From: Gilichinskyi gelida
Lineage (GTDB): Bacteria; Acidobacteriota; Thermoanaerobaculia; Gp7-AA8
Direction: 5' to 3'
Assembly (NCBI GenBank): GCA_038040385.1
Contig: JBBPII010000003.1
Coordinates: 62,001 to 126,000, forward strand
Length of the DNA: 64,000 nucleotides
Both the position numbers and the translations under genes were made by a program. Positions within the stretch are counted from its first letter, which is position 1, and each line of letters starts with the position of its first letter. Of this stretch, positions 32,398 to 40,139 are shown in pieces. A model generated the notes under the pieces. That model ran no database searches and was not told the origin of the DNA. It saw only the letters and a list, made by a program, of their open reading frames with translations.

Positions 32398-33680
32398 GGT
32401 CCTGATGCCTCCTGGAGACGAGCTCGCGCCACTTGGTAGTCGTAGAGCGCCTGCTGCAGCACGATCCGCTGCTGCGCGCGTGTCGTCAGCGCGTCGGTTG
32501 CTTCGAGGATCGGCGCCTCGCCGGCGCGGTAGCGGGCGATGGAAATGGTGACGTTTCGCTCGGCGTCGGCGAGCGCGCGGCGCGCGTTGTCGGCGCGTTC
32601 GGCCGCGGTGAGCGTCTCCTGTCGCGCCTTTGCGAACTGCAGGCGCAGGTCGCCGATCGTGATCAGGCGCTGCACGTCGGCCGCCTTCGCCCGCAACTGT
32701 GCCTGACGGATCCTGCTGCGCGCCGCTCCCCAGTCGAAGATCGGAATGTCGATGTTCACCACCGCGAGATTTCCGACGTGCTGACGGAGCTCGCCGCGCA
32801 CCAGCGACGGCGTGTCGAACCCTCTGTCGATCGAGTACGTGATTCGCGGCAGGAGGTCCGCGCGCGCGACGCGGATGTCGTCGCGCGCGGCCCGCGCCTG
32901 CGCTTCGAGCTGCGCGAATTCCGGTCGGCGCGAGACGCTGTCGCTCGTCAGCGACTGGACATCCTTGACGTCGACGGTCTGGGGAAGCGGCTCGATCGTG
33001 GGCGGGTTCAGGATTCGCCCGAGGAACGAGCCGAGCGTGGCATAGGCGACGACTTCCGCCTGCACTGCCTGCGAGAGATCATCGCGTCGTTGCGCCGTCT
33101 GCAGGCGCGCGCGGATCAGATCAACCTCGGGAACCTCGCCCGCGTTGCGGCTCAATTGTGTGACGCGCTCGAGCTCCTTCGCCGCGGCCAGGCTGTCCGC
33201 GGCCGCGCTCCGCTTCTCCGTTGCCACCGCCGCCCCGTAATACGCCTCGGCGACACCACGCGCGCGCGCGCGGCGCGCGGCCGCCGTCCCGGCGCGCGCG
33301 GCCTGTAGAAGCGCACGCGCGCGCCGCACCGCGGCAGACTTCCCGAAGTTCCAGTCGCCGGCGAAGCCGACGAGAGCCTGATACTCACGAATCGCGTTCG
33401 GTCCGATAAAGGATTGCGTATCGGCAGGCGCGGGCGGTTTCGCCGGAGAGTAGGCAAAGAGTTTCGCGCTGCGTAACGTCGGCAGGAATGCCGCACGCGC
33501 CTGGCGCAAATCTTCCGCGGCCGTCGCTTCATCGATCTGAGCCTGCTGCAGCGACGAAGCCTGTTCGAATGCCGCCGATGTCGCGGCGGAAAGGGACATC
33601 GGCTGCGACGGCTGTTGTGCCGCCACGCTGCCGGTCCCGAGGACCTGCAACACGATCAGTGTTGCAGCCAGCCGTTTCAT
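32394..33680 (-). CDS. TolC family outer membrane efflux protein
   Basis: This protein of 428 residues has a signal peptide (MKRLAATLIVLQVLGTGSVAAQ). Two long internal repeats rich in Ala, Arg and Gln follow, which form the helical barrel of TolC-type channels (AFEQASSLQQAQIDEATAAEDL, RARLQTAQRRDDLSQAVQAE). Beta segments come between them (YQALVGFAGDWNFGK, LAVVNIDIPIFDWGAARSRIRQAQ). Normal length. Start and stop overlap the genes on each side by 4 nt, so it is translated with the adaptor. Its transport partner, an inner membrane permease, seems lost. Confidence 0.88.
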   Translation of the reverse strand: MKRLAATLIVLQVLGTGSVAAQQPSQPMSLSAATSAAFEQASSLQQAQIDEATAAEDLRQARAAFLPTLRSAKLFAYSPAKPPAPADTQSFIGPNAIREYQALVGFAGDWNFGKSAAVRRARALLQAARAGTAAARRARARGVAEAYYGAAVATEKRSAAADSLAAAKELERVTQLSRNAGEVPEVDLIRARLQTAQRRDDLSQAVQAEVVAYATLGSFLGRILNPPTIEPLPQTVDVKDVQSLTSDSVSRRPEFAQLEAQARAARDDIRVARADLLPRITYSIDRGFDTPSLVRGELRQHVGNLAVVNIDIPIFDWGAARSRIRQAQLRAKAADVQRLITIGDLRLQFAKARQETLTAAERADNARRALADAERNVTISIARYRAGEAPILEATDALTTRAQQRIVLQQALYDYQVARARLQEASGP

Positions 33681-34729
33681 GCGGCCTCGCTCAATAGATC
33701 GCTGATGCAGGCGTCGATCTGCTCGCGGTCCGACGGCGTCATGCAGAACATCGCGAAATGAGCCCACAAGCTCTGGACGACGCGGTATTTGCTGTTCGGG
33801 ATGAGCTTCTGCTCGGCCTCGCAGTCGTCAGGTGGAAAGAACATGTCGTGGGAGAACGGCACGACCAGGGTCTTCGCCTTGATCCGGCCGAGCGCCGCGG
33901 CGAGGTCGCCGTTCGTGTGGCGGCTGACATCACCATGCCGCCACTTCCAGCCCTGCCAGATCAGATTGTTCGGATCCATCGGCAGGAAATACGCCTCCCA
34001 GAAGCGGTGCAGGAAATCCTCGAGCGATGTGAACCCGGCCTCGCGCCACGCTTCGTCGCGATAGAACTGCTGGCACAGGCCCATCACCGACCAAAGCTGC
34101 GCGTGACGCAGAATGCCGGTGCGGACATCGCTTTGATCGCTATAGAAGCCGCCGTTCCAGGCAGGATCGGATTTGAGCGCGTCTTCGTGTGCGCGCACGA
34201 AAATGTAGTCGTGCGGCGTCGTCTTCGCGGTCCCGGCGAAGGGAAGGGCGCGCTTGACCATGTCCGGAAAGCGCACCGCCCACTCGTACGTCTGTTCCGC
34301 CCCCATCGACCAGCCGAGGACGAGCTCGAGACGCTCGATTCCATAGTGCTCGGTCACCAGCCGGTGCTGGGCGCGAACGTCGTCGCCGATCGTGACGTTC
34401 GGAAACGCGCCGCCGTCGAACGGCGGAGGCGTGTTGCTCGGCGAGGACGAAAAGCCGTTGCCGAATTGTCCGGGCAGGATGATGAAGTACTTCTTCGGAT
34501 CCAGCGGCCGGCCTTCACCGATGAAGATCTCCATCGCCTTCGGCGTGCCGGACCACATGTGCGGAAACAGGATGGCGTTGTCTTTTGCCGGATTCAGCTT
34601 GCCGTGCGTTTTCCAGGCAAGCCTGGCGTTGGGAAGGGTGATGCCGCTCTCCAGCTCGAAGTTGCCGAGGTCGAAGTATTCATGCGGACCGTGCCGGTCC
34701 TCGGAGTAGTAGTCGGATTCGGTTTCCAC
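33677..34729 (-). CDS. MetX-like alpha/beta hydrolase (homoserine O-acetyltransferase family)
   Basis: This protein of 350 residues has the layout of MetX-type acyltransferases: NFELESGITLPNARLAWKTHG at the start, the oxyanion region ILPGQFGNGFSSSPSN, nucleophile elbow GWSMGAEQ, an Asp in FSHDMFFPPDDCE and the His in LWAHFAMF. The GTG start at 34729 has a strong ribosome site (AGGAG, 6 nt away) and is preferred over a TTG at 34756. It is first in the efflux operon, downstream of a region nearly identical to that at 43134. A role in methionine synthesis is doubtful in this context; hydrolase or acyl transfer to an unknown substrate. Confidence 0.82.
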   Translation of the reverse strand: METESDYYSEDRHGPHEYFDLGNFELESGITLPNARLAWKTHGKLNPAKDNAILFPHMWSGTPKAMEIFIGEGRPLDPKKYFIILPGQFGNGFSSSPSNTPPPFDGGAFPNVTIGDDVRAQHRLVTEHYGIERLELVLGWSMGAEQTYEWAVRFPDMVKRALPFAGTAKTTPHDYIFVRAHEDALKSDPAWNGGFYSDQSDVRTGILRHAQLWSVMGLCQQFYRDEAWREAGFTSLEDFLHRFWEAYFLPMDPNNLIWQGWKWRHGDVSRHTNGDLAAALGRIKAKTLVVPFSHDMFFPPDDCEAEQKLIPNSKYRVVQSLWAHFAMFCMTPSDREQIDACISDLLSEAA

Positions 34730-34756
34730 GTCTTGCTCCTTTCCTTCAAGAAGCAA

Positions 34757-34846
34757 GTTAGGACCGCAGGCGCGTCGCGACGATTGTGCAGAAGGGCATC
34801 ACCGATGCGACGGAGGTCGAATCGGCATCACCCTTTCGTATAGGTG
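34757..34846 (-). promoter_or_regulatory. Conserved upstream region of the efflux operon, copy 1
   Basis: About 80 percent identical by eye over ~88 nt to 43134-43222, which lies before the SpoIIE operon in the same orientation. Shared parts are CACAATCG, a palindrome-like GTCGAA/GACGGAGGTCGAA block at 34806-34821 and the outer box CCTATACG at 34837-34844 (minus strand). Conservation outside coding sequence strongly suggests a common promoter and regulator. Confidence 0.65.
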
Positions 34847-34949
34847 GAAGATTGGAGATCCCCGGCAAACGCTCGCTTCTCGCAACGCGCGGGAAAACGA
34901 CCGGAGGCCTTCGTCGCTCTCGTGCGTGGGCGGAGCGCGAGCCTATTGC

Positions 34950-35754
34950 TCAGTCGTCGGCGCCTTCGGCCTCGGCGCGGTGGCTGAGGTCATCGTAAAC
35001 ATCCCACTCTATGCTTCGGTTCAAATCGGCGAACGTGAACTCCTCGTCAGATACCACCGCGCAATCGACGAGCGTAATGCCCTTGCATTGCCGAAAGAGA
35101 TCCCTCATGCGGGCCGCCAGATTCTGCAGGCGCACCGCGTGCGTCATCCAGCAGCGTTTCCTCGCGAACGACCACGCGGACCACGAGCGAATACGCTTCA
35201 TGGGGCGCCAGCTCCGCATTTGGAACCACGGTCAGGAAGATCGCCTCCACCAGTTCGCCGTCCGCCTTCAGCCGATCGCGAATCTTCGCCTGAGCGACTC
35301 GGCTCCGTTCATTGAATGAATCCGGAAGTGCCACACGGGTGTAGCGCTTCCCCAGCCATTCGGGAATCATCCGCGACGTCGTCTCGTCTAGCTTGCGCTC
35401 CGGGTCAGGGCCGTACTCCGCGAGAACATCGCGTGGAACGCTGATCCGACTGATCGCCTGCACCTCATAGGTATCCGGCGTGCCCGACAGTTCGAACTGA
35501 AGCCGCCGCGGGTTCTTGCCGAAGCGGCAATTGCCATCGGCAGTGTCGACGCGGCGACCGATCACAATCTCGGCGTAAGGCTCCGTCTCGAAGGAATGGC
35601 AGACGAGATCGCAGTCCTGCGTCGCGACGATCAGCAGATCATCCGCGGTCACGTCCCGGAGCAGATCTTCTCTCAGCAGCCGCTCCCGGAGCGGGTCGGC
35701 GGCGATCGAGCACTGACGCCATCCGCGGCGCCGGATTTCGTCCGCAGCGGTCAC
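34950..35754 (-). pseudogene. Unknown third protein of the TIGR04255 cassette, frameshifted
   Basis: The main frame starts at GTG 35754 and gives DDLLIVATQDCDLVCHSFETEP, then IPEWLGKRYTRVALPDSFNER and SLVVRVVVREETLLDD. After about 35145 the likely continuation lies in the next frame (RLQNLAARMRDLFRQCKGITL, DEEFTFADLNRSIEWDVYDDL) and ends at 34950. A full product would be ~267 residues. The family is not known to me; the TQDCDL core and the repeated acidic ends suggest an enzyme or binding domain. It follows the HTH gene by 9 nt in the operon. Confidence 0.62.
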
Positions 35755-35763
35755 GCCTCGATG

Positions 35764-36408
35764 CTACCTCGGTCTATGCGTCGCACGACGGCGGATCGCA
35801 CGAAGGCGTCCCTCCGCGAGCTCCGGCTCCGACACATCCGGGAGACCGTGAGACTGCAGAACCGCCTTGATGCTCGGCGCGCGCTTGCGCAGCCTCGCCC
35901 CGAGGTGATCCAACGCAGCACGCAATTCTTCTTCGCTCGCGCTCTCGAGGAGAGTGACGAACGTCTCCCCTTTCAGGCCGATCGCGAGACGCGCGAGTGA
36001 TCCGAGCGGACGATCCGCGATCGATTTCCAGTGTGCGGCGATCCGCTCCAGCATCGCCAGGCGCTCAAGTGACTCACGGCGCGGCGCGCCGTTCTGCAGC
36101 CACGCATAGATCGTCGGCCGCTGCACGCCAACCACGCGCGCGAGATCCGAAACGGAGAGAGAGAGGTAGTGACGAATGACCGCGAGCTGTTCCGCGGCTG
36201 ATCGGATCGAAACGTCCGTCGTCGTCACCTCGAATGGCGCGGTGATCGCGCGCCAGATCGCTACGACCTGACGCTTCGTCGCGGCTCCGCCGGTACCGAT
36301 CGGGTACGCAGGCAGAATCGGATGGTCACGAGTGACGTCGCCAGGATCCGACTGGATCGCAAATCCCAACTCGGACCCATATCCGCGAAGTGCCACCGAG
36401 GTTGTCAT
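35764..36408 (-). CDS. HTH-type DNA-binding protein of the TIGR04255 cassette
   Basis: This protein of 214 residues has a helix-turn-helix in the middle (SAAEQLAVIRHYLSLSVSDLARVVGVQRPTIYAWLQNG, residues ~70-108). It is followed by a helical bundle to the C-terminus (LERLAMLERIAAHWKSIA, FVTLLESASEEELRAALDHL). The start ATG overlaps the stop of the TIGR04255 gene by 4 nt. It is a probable repressor or antitoxin-like partner of the cassette. Its layout (N-terminal extension, HTH, long helical tail) is unlike simple Cro/CI regulators, so a regulatory plus partner-binding role is inferred. Confidence 0.72.
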   Translation of the reverse strand: MTTSVALRGYGSELGFAIQSDPGDVTRDHPILPAYPIGTGGAATKRQVVAIWRAITAPFEVTTTDVSIRSAAEQLAVIRHYLSLSVSDLARVVGVQRPTIYAWLQNGAPRRESLERLAMLERIAAHWKSIADRPLGSLARLAIGLKGETFVTLLESASEEELRAALDHLGARLRKRAPSIKAVLQSHGLPDVSEPELAEGRLRAIRRRATHRPR

Positions 36409-37244
36409 GCGGTCACCGCGTCCTTTCTCATCGGTTCGCTCGCGCCCCACCGCTCCAGCGCCTCGGGCGTCACGCTTTTGCGAAACGCGATGTCGAGGCG
36501 GTCGTGCAACAGGGCCAGCGATTCGAGCAGCCGGTCTCTCTCGAATTCCTGCTCTTCGTGCCGGGTGTGGTCGAGGTCGAGGAGCGCGACCTTCATCCCC
36601 GGCCGTGCCGATTGGTTCATCCGGAGCGTCAGGCTGGTTAGATCCGGCGGCAACACGTCACCGCTGTTCAGGAAGACGCACCGGACAGTCATGAATCCGA
36701 CGTCGGTCGGTCCTCGCATCTGCGTGAACGGAAACGAATCCAGCATCCCCAGCTCGCCGGCAGGAAGACCGAGTAACCGCTCGTCGAGGTAGTCGGCGAA
36801 GTCGTAACCGTCTTCCGGTTTGATCAGATCGACGTAACGCAAGCCGAATCGGGTCACCAGGTGCAGCGTCGCGTTGCGGTGGATGGCGTCCAGCGCGATC
36901 GCGAGGTTCCTTTCGAACGGGTTCTCGTACGTGACGTACTCGCTCGTCGCGAGCGTCACCGAGTCGGGCGCGAGCCGGATCGACCAGGTGTTCTCGGCGT
37001 TCGTAAACTCCCACTGCTTCTGTGTTCTGCTGTCGATGACGGGATTGCCGTCGACGGTGCGGACAACCCATCCGACCTCTTCGATGAGCTCTTCGCGAAA
37101 GCGAGGAAAGCCCTTTCGCCGTAGCTCGTCCTGGATGGCCGGGACGTACTTTTCCATCGCGGTGATCGGACTGACCCGGATCTGAGCGAGGACCGCCACG
37201 AGCGGCGAGCCGGGCAGGTACAGCGGTGGAAGCGTTCGCCTCAT
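36405..37244 (-). CDS. TIGR04255 family protein
   Basis: This protein of 279 residues fits TIGR04255: it starts MRRTLPPLYLPGSPLVAVLAQIRVSP, has WEFTNAENTWSIRLAPDSVTLAT and THLVTRFGLRYVDLI-like strands in the middle, and VALLDLDHTRHEE plus a long helix near the end. The family is spread sporadically among bacteria and has no known biochemical role. The start at ATG 37244 is supported by the family N-terminus; the longer frame up to 37421 is translation of the large palindrome. First gene of a coupled three-gene cassette. Confidence 0.78.
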   Translation of the reverse strand: MRRTLPPLYLPGSPLVAVLAQIRVSPITAMEKYVPAIQDELRRKGFPRFREELIEEVGWVVRTVDGNPVIDSRTQKQWEFTNAENTWSIRLAPDSVTLATSEYVTYENPFERNLAIALDAIHRNATLHLVTRFGLRYVDLIKPEDGYDFADYLDERLLGLPAGELGMLDSFPFTQMRGPTDVGFMTVRCVFLNSGDVLPPDLTSLTLRMNQSARPGMKVALLDLDHTRHEEQEFERDRLLESLALLHDRLDIAFRKSVTPEALERWGASEPMRKDAVTA

Positions 37245-37294
37245 GCGGAACCTTACAACAAATCTTACACCAGGTTCGTTTCCGGCGGTGGAGC

Positions 37295-37371
37295 TGGTAT
37301 GAGGAACGGGCCAGCCGGCGCCCCGCGGAAGATTCACCCGCGGGGCGCCGGCTGGCCCGTTCCTCATACCA
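37295..37371. repeat. Perfect palindrome with 34-bp arms
   Basis: The arms 37295-37328 and 37338-37371 are perfectly complementary with a 9-nt loop (AAGATTCAC). It lies 50 bp upstream of the TIGR04255 gene start. Such a long perfect hairpin is rare by chance and would be a strong RNA or cruciform structure. It could be a small mobile palindrome, a terminator for incoming transcription or a target of the cassette. Confidence 0.8.
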
Positions 37372-37604
37372 TGCGCTCCGCGCAACTCGGGCACGGATAA
37401 CGTGTATTCCCAAGTCGCCAACGCCCGGCGCTAAGCTATGTTCATACAACTACTTAGCAGACTCTCAGTTGCGCCAGTTCGACTTCGTACGCGGCCCTCT
37501 TCGAACCGCCGCGCTCGTCAGTTCCACGAGCAGGCGCACGATGTGGGACAGCAACCATCCATCGCTGCAGCGTTTGGAGATCACGCTCGTCATGTGCGTG
37601 AACG
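37372..37604. other. Intergenic region without a supported gene
   Basis: The stretch between the palindrome and the antiporter stop holds short frames on both strands with no recognisable domain. No RNA gene or terminator was identified. Confidence 0.4.
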
Positions 37605-39161
37605 TTACGCAGTCCGCTCGAGGCTCATGCGCGTTTCGGCAAGATCGAGCTCCGCGAGCAGTGCGCGGGCGATCTCGTCGCTGATCCGGCGCTCGTTCCT
37701 CAGCCGGAGCGCGGCCTGCCGCTCGGCCTGAAGCATCGACTGCACTGCGTCGCGGTAGCCGGCCGCGTACTCGGACGCGATGGGATTGTCGCCGTCGAGG
37801 GCGGCCAGGCGAGTCTCGTAGTGCTTCTTTACGTGATCGTAGTGATGGTCGGGCACTGTGCCGTCTTCGTGCAGTGATTCGAGCGCTTCGAGCGCCAGTT
37901 CTGCGACGAGCCGGCGCGCGTCGCGCTGTTCCATATCCGCCGATGCCGCGTTGTGGAGGCCGAGCCTTCGAATCACGGCGGGAAGGGTGAGTCCCTTGAT
38001 GACGACGGAAACGAAGATCGCACCGAACGTGAGAAAGATGATCATCGGCCGCTGCGCAAATGCACGTGGCAGCGACATCGCGGCGGCGAGCGCGATCACG
38101 CCGTGCATGCCGGCCCATCCGATGAGGAACTTGTCACGCCCCGACGGAGCCGGTTGATCGCGACGCAGCAACGCCGCAAACGACATGGCCGGGAAAACCC
38201 ACAGCAGCCGCAGGAGGAGGACGACCGCGCTGAGCGCGAGCACGGAGACGACGAGCGCGCCGGCATTTGCACCGCGCAGGCTTTGCAGGATCTCGCGCAG
38301 TTGCAGGCCGATCAGCACGAAGACGATGTTGCTCAGAAGGAAGCCCAGCGTGTTCCAGACGATGCCTGCTTCCAGCCGCACGCGAGCCGATCGCGACTCA
38401 TCGCTGCGGCGGCTGTGGAGAAGGCCGCAGGCGACCACGGCCAGGACGCCCGAGGCGTGCGCGGCCTCTGCCACGAAATAGACGGCGAACGGAACGAGCA
38501 CCGTGGAAGCGATGACGATCGGCGCATCGTCGATTCCGCGCTCCACACGGTGTACCAACACTGCCACGGCCAATCCGATGGCGATCCCGGCAACCGTCAC
38601 GAATCCGAAATCGGCGATGTCGCCGCCGATGGTCGGAACGTCCGTACGCAGCAGCATCGCCACGCCGAGGTGGAAGGCCAGGAGGCCGGTGGCGTCATTG
38701 AGGAGGCTCTCCTCCTCGAGGATGTCGACGAGCTGCTTGCGCATCCTGAGGCGGCGCGCGATGGAGGTCGCCGCGATCGCATCCGTCGGGGCGATCACGG
38801 CGCCGAGAATGAATGCGGTCTGCCAGTTGAATCCCGGCAGAAAGGACGGCGCGATCGCGGCGATGCCGAAGACGGTGAAGGCCACGAGGCCCACGGCCAG
38901 TACGACGATGGTCGGAAGGTCGCGCTGGAGCGATGGCCAGGATGTCTCCCACGCCGCGCGGTACAGCAGCAGCGGAAGAAACAGGTGGAAGATGATTTGC
39001 GGATCCAACTGCACATCCGGAAGGCCGGGCACGAGGCTGACCAGAATGCCCGCGATCACCATCACGATCGGATAGGGCAGCGACAGACGCCGGGCCACGA
39101 CCGCGAACGCCACCACGATCAGCAGCAGTTCCAGGACGGTCCGCGCGTCATTGAGCTCCAT
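37605..39161 (-). CDS. CPA1-type Na+/H+ antiporter
   Basis: This 518-residue inner membrane antiporter has about twelve hydrophobic helices in the first 400 residues. Family segments are LFLPLLLYRAAWETSW, FILGAVIAPTDAIAATSIARRL (the discontinuous helix with the Asp) and EEESLLNDATGLLAFHLGVAM (the ND ion-binding pair). The C-terminal ~110 residues are a soluble helical tail. Normal for NhaP/bacterial NHE-type proteins. Last gene of the SpoIIE-led operon, following the small secreted protein by 6 nt. It suggests that the operon deals with pH, salt or membrane energy. Confidence 0.92.
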   Translation of the reverse strand: MELNDARTVLELLLIVVAFAVVARRLSLPYPIVMVIAGILVSLVPGLPDVQLDPQIIFHLFLPLLLYRAAWETSWPSLQRDLPTIVVLAVGLVAFTVFGIAAIAPSFLPGFNWQTAFILGAVIAPTDAIAATSIARRLRMRKQLVDILEEESLLNDATGLLAFHLGVAMLLRTDVPTIGGDIADFGFVTVAGIAIGLAVAVLVHRVERGIDDAPIVIASTVLVPFAVYFVAEAAHASGVLAVVACGLLHSRRSDESRSARVRLEAGIVWNTLGFLLSNIVFVLIGLQLREILQSLRGANAGALVVSVLALSAVVLLLRLLWVFPAMSFAALLRRDQPAPSGRDKFLIGWAGMHGVIALAAAMSLPRAFAQRPMIIFLTFGAIFVSVVIKGLTLPAVIRRLGLHNAASADMEQRDARRLVAELALEALESLHEDGTVPDHHYDHVKKHYETRLAALDGDNPIASEYAAGYRDAVQSMLQAERQAALRLRNERRISDEIARALLAELDLAETRMSLERTA

Positions 39162-39167
39162 GAGTTG

Positions 39168-39602
39168 TCAAAACTGCGGCAGCAACTGGAAGAACTGTTT
39201 GGTGAAGGCCTTCCCGTTCTGCCGGTCGAACCAGAGTTGGACGAGCACATTGACCGGTTCCTGGCTCCTCATGAAGCCGCCGCTCGAGCGCGCCCACGCG
39301 GAGAGATTGATCGTGACCGAGCTCTCCGGGTTGATGACCATCGTGATCGGGTCATCGGCTCTTAGTGAGTAGACGCCCCTTCCCTGCGTGCGAAGAGTGA
39401 TGCGGCGGAGAGTGATCGACTGATCCACCAGAGGATTCTTGATCGTGAGTTGATACTGCACGTTCACAGGACCGCGAAACGTGAACATGTCCGGCGCGGA
39501 TTGGATCTGCGTGAGCTGCGCCTCGACGGCCGGTGGGTCCGCCGCCAGGATGGAGGTGGCGGCCAGAAGAACGAACAACGCGGTGATGACTTTCGGTTTC
39601 AT
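39168..39602 (-). CDS. Small secreted beta-rich protein
   Basis: This 144-residue exported protein of unknown function has a signal peptide MKPKVITALFVLLAATSILA. The mature part alternates hydrophobic and polar residues as in a single immunoglobulin-like sandwich (GPVNVQYQLTIKNPLVDQSITLRRITLRT, DDPITMVINPESSVTINLSAWA, VNVLVQLWFDRQNGKAFTKQF). It is probably periplasmic. It lies between the VIT-like gene and the antiporter gene, with short gaps to both, and may assist one of them. Confidence 0.72.
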   Translation of the reverse strand: MKPKVITALFVLLAATSILAADPPAVEAQLTQIQSAPDMFTFRGPVNVQYQLTIKNPLVDQSITLRRITLRTQGRGVYSLRADDPITMVINPESSVTINLSAWARSSGGFMRSQEPVNVLVQLWFDRQNGKAFTKQFFQLLPQF

Positions 39603-39620
39603 GTCTCAATTCCTTTCGTG

Positions 39621-40139
39621 TCAAGCCCCGGCGGCAAAGCGCCCGAGCCACAGACCAATGAAAAAGACGATCGCTCCGCCCACGATCACTTGCACGACTG
39701 TCCGCCACAATGCACTGCGCATGTAGCGGTAGCGGATGTACGCGATGGCGACCAGCTCGACGACGACGACCACATACGCGACCATCATCGCCGTGCTCAG
39801 ATTGCCGATCAGGAAGGGAAGGGTGTGGAACATCCCGCCGAGAGCGGTGCCGACGCCGGTAATCGCGCCGCGCACCCACGGCTTGCCTCGCAACGACACC
39901 CTCCCATCGTCCGAAAGTGCCTCGGCGAAACCCATGCTGATGCCCGCGCCGACCGCGGCCGCGAGGCCGACGAAGAAAGCGGCACGCGGCGAGCCGGTCA
40001 GGTTCGCGGTGGCGAAAAGCGGCGCGAGCGTCGATACCGAGCCGTCCATGAGGCCGAGAAGGCCGGGCTGCACGATGCGCAGGACGAGTCGGGCGTCCGC
40101 CTCTGACGACTCTTCGATGGGAGTGGCGATCGCGGTCAT
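39621..40139 (-). CDS. VIT1/CCC1 family membrane protein
   Basis: This 172-residue protein has four to five hydrophobic helices. VQPGLLGLMDGSVSTLAPLFATA and AAVGAGISMGFAEALSDDG match the first two helices of VIT-type Fe/Mn transporters, with Asp and Glu/Met residues placed for metal. The chain is shorter than typical VIT proteins (about 230), mainly because the metal-binding loop between helices 2 and 3 is short. The start overlaps the histidine kinase stop by 4 nt. Iron or manganese movement out of the cytoplasm is the likely role, inferred from family. Confidence 0.78.
   Translation of the reverse strand: MTAIATPIEESSEADARLVLRIVQPGLLGLMDGSVSTLAPLFATANLTGSPRAAFFVGLAAAVGAGISMGFAEALSDDGRVSLRGKPWVRGAITGVGTALGGMFHTLPFLIGNLSTAMMVAYVVVVVELVAIAYIRYRYMRSALWRTVVQVIVGGAIVFFIGLWLGRFAAGA

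Noticed and set aside
33677..34729. Naming the hydrolase metX
   Set aside because: It leads an efflux operon with no methionine genes; the family also contains other acyl transferases and hydrolases.
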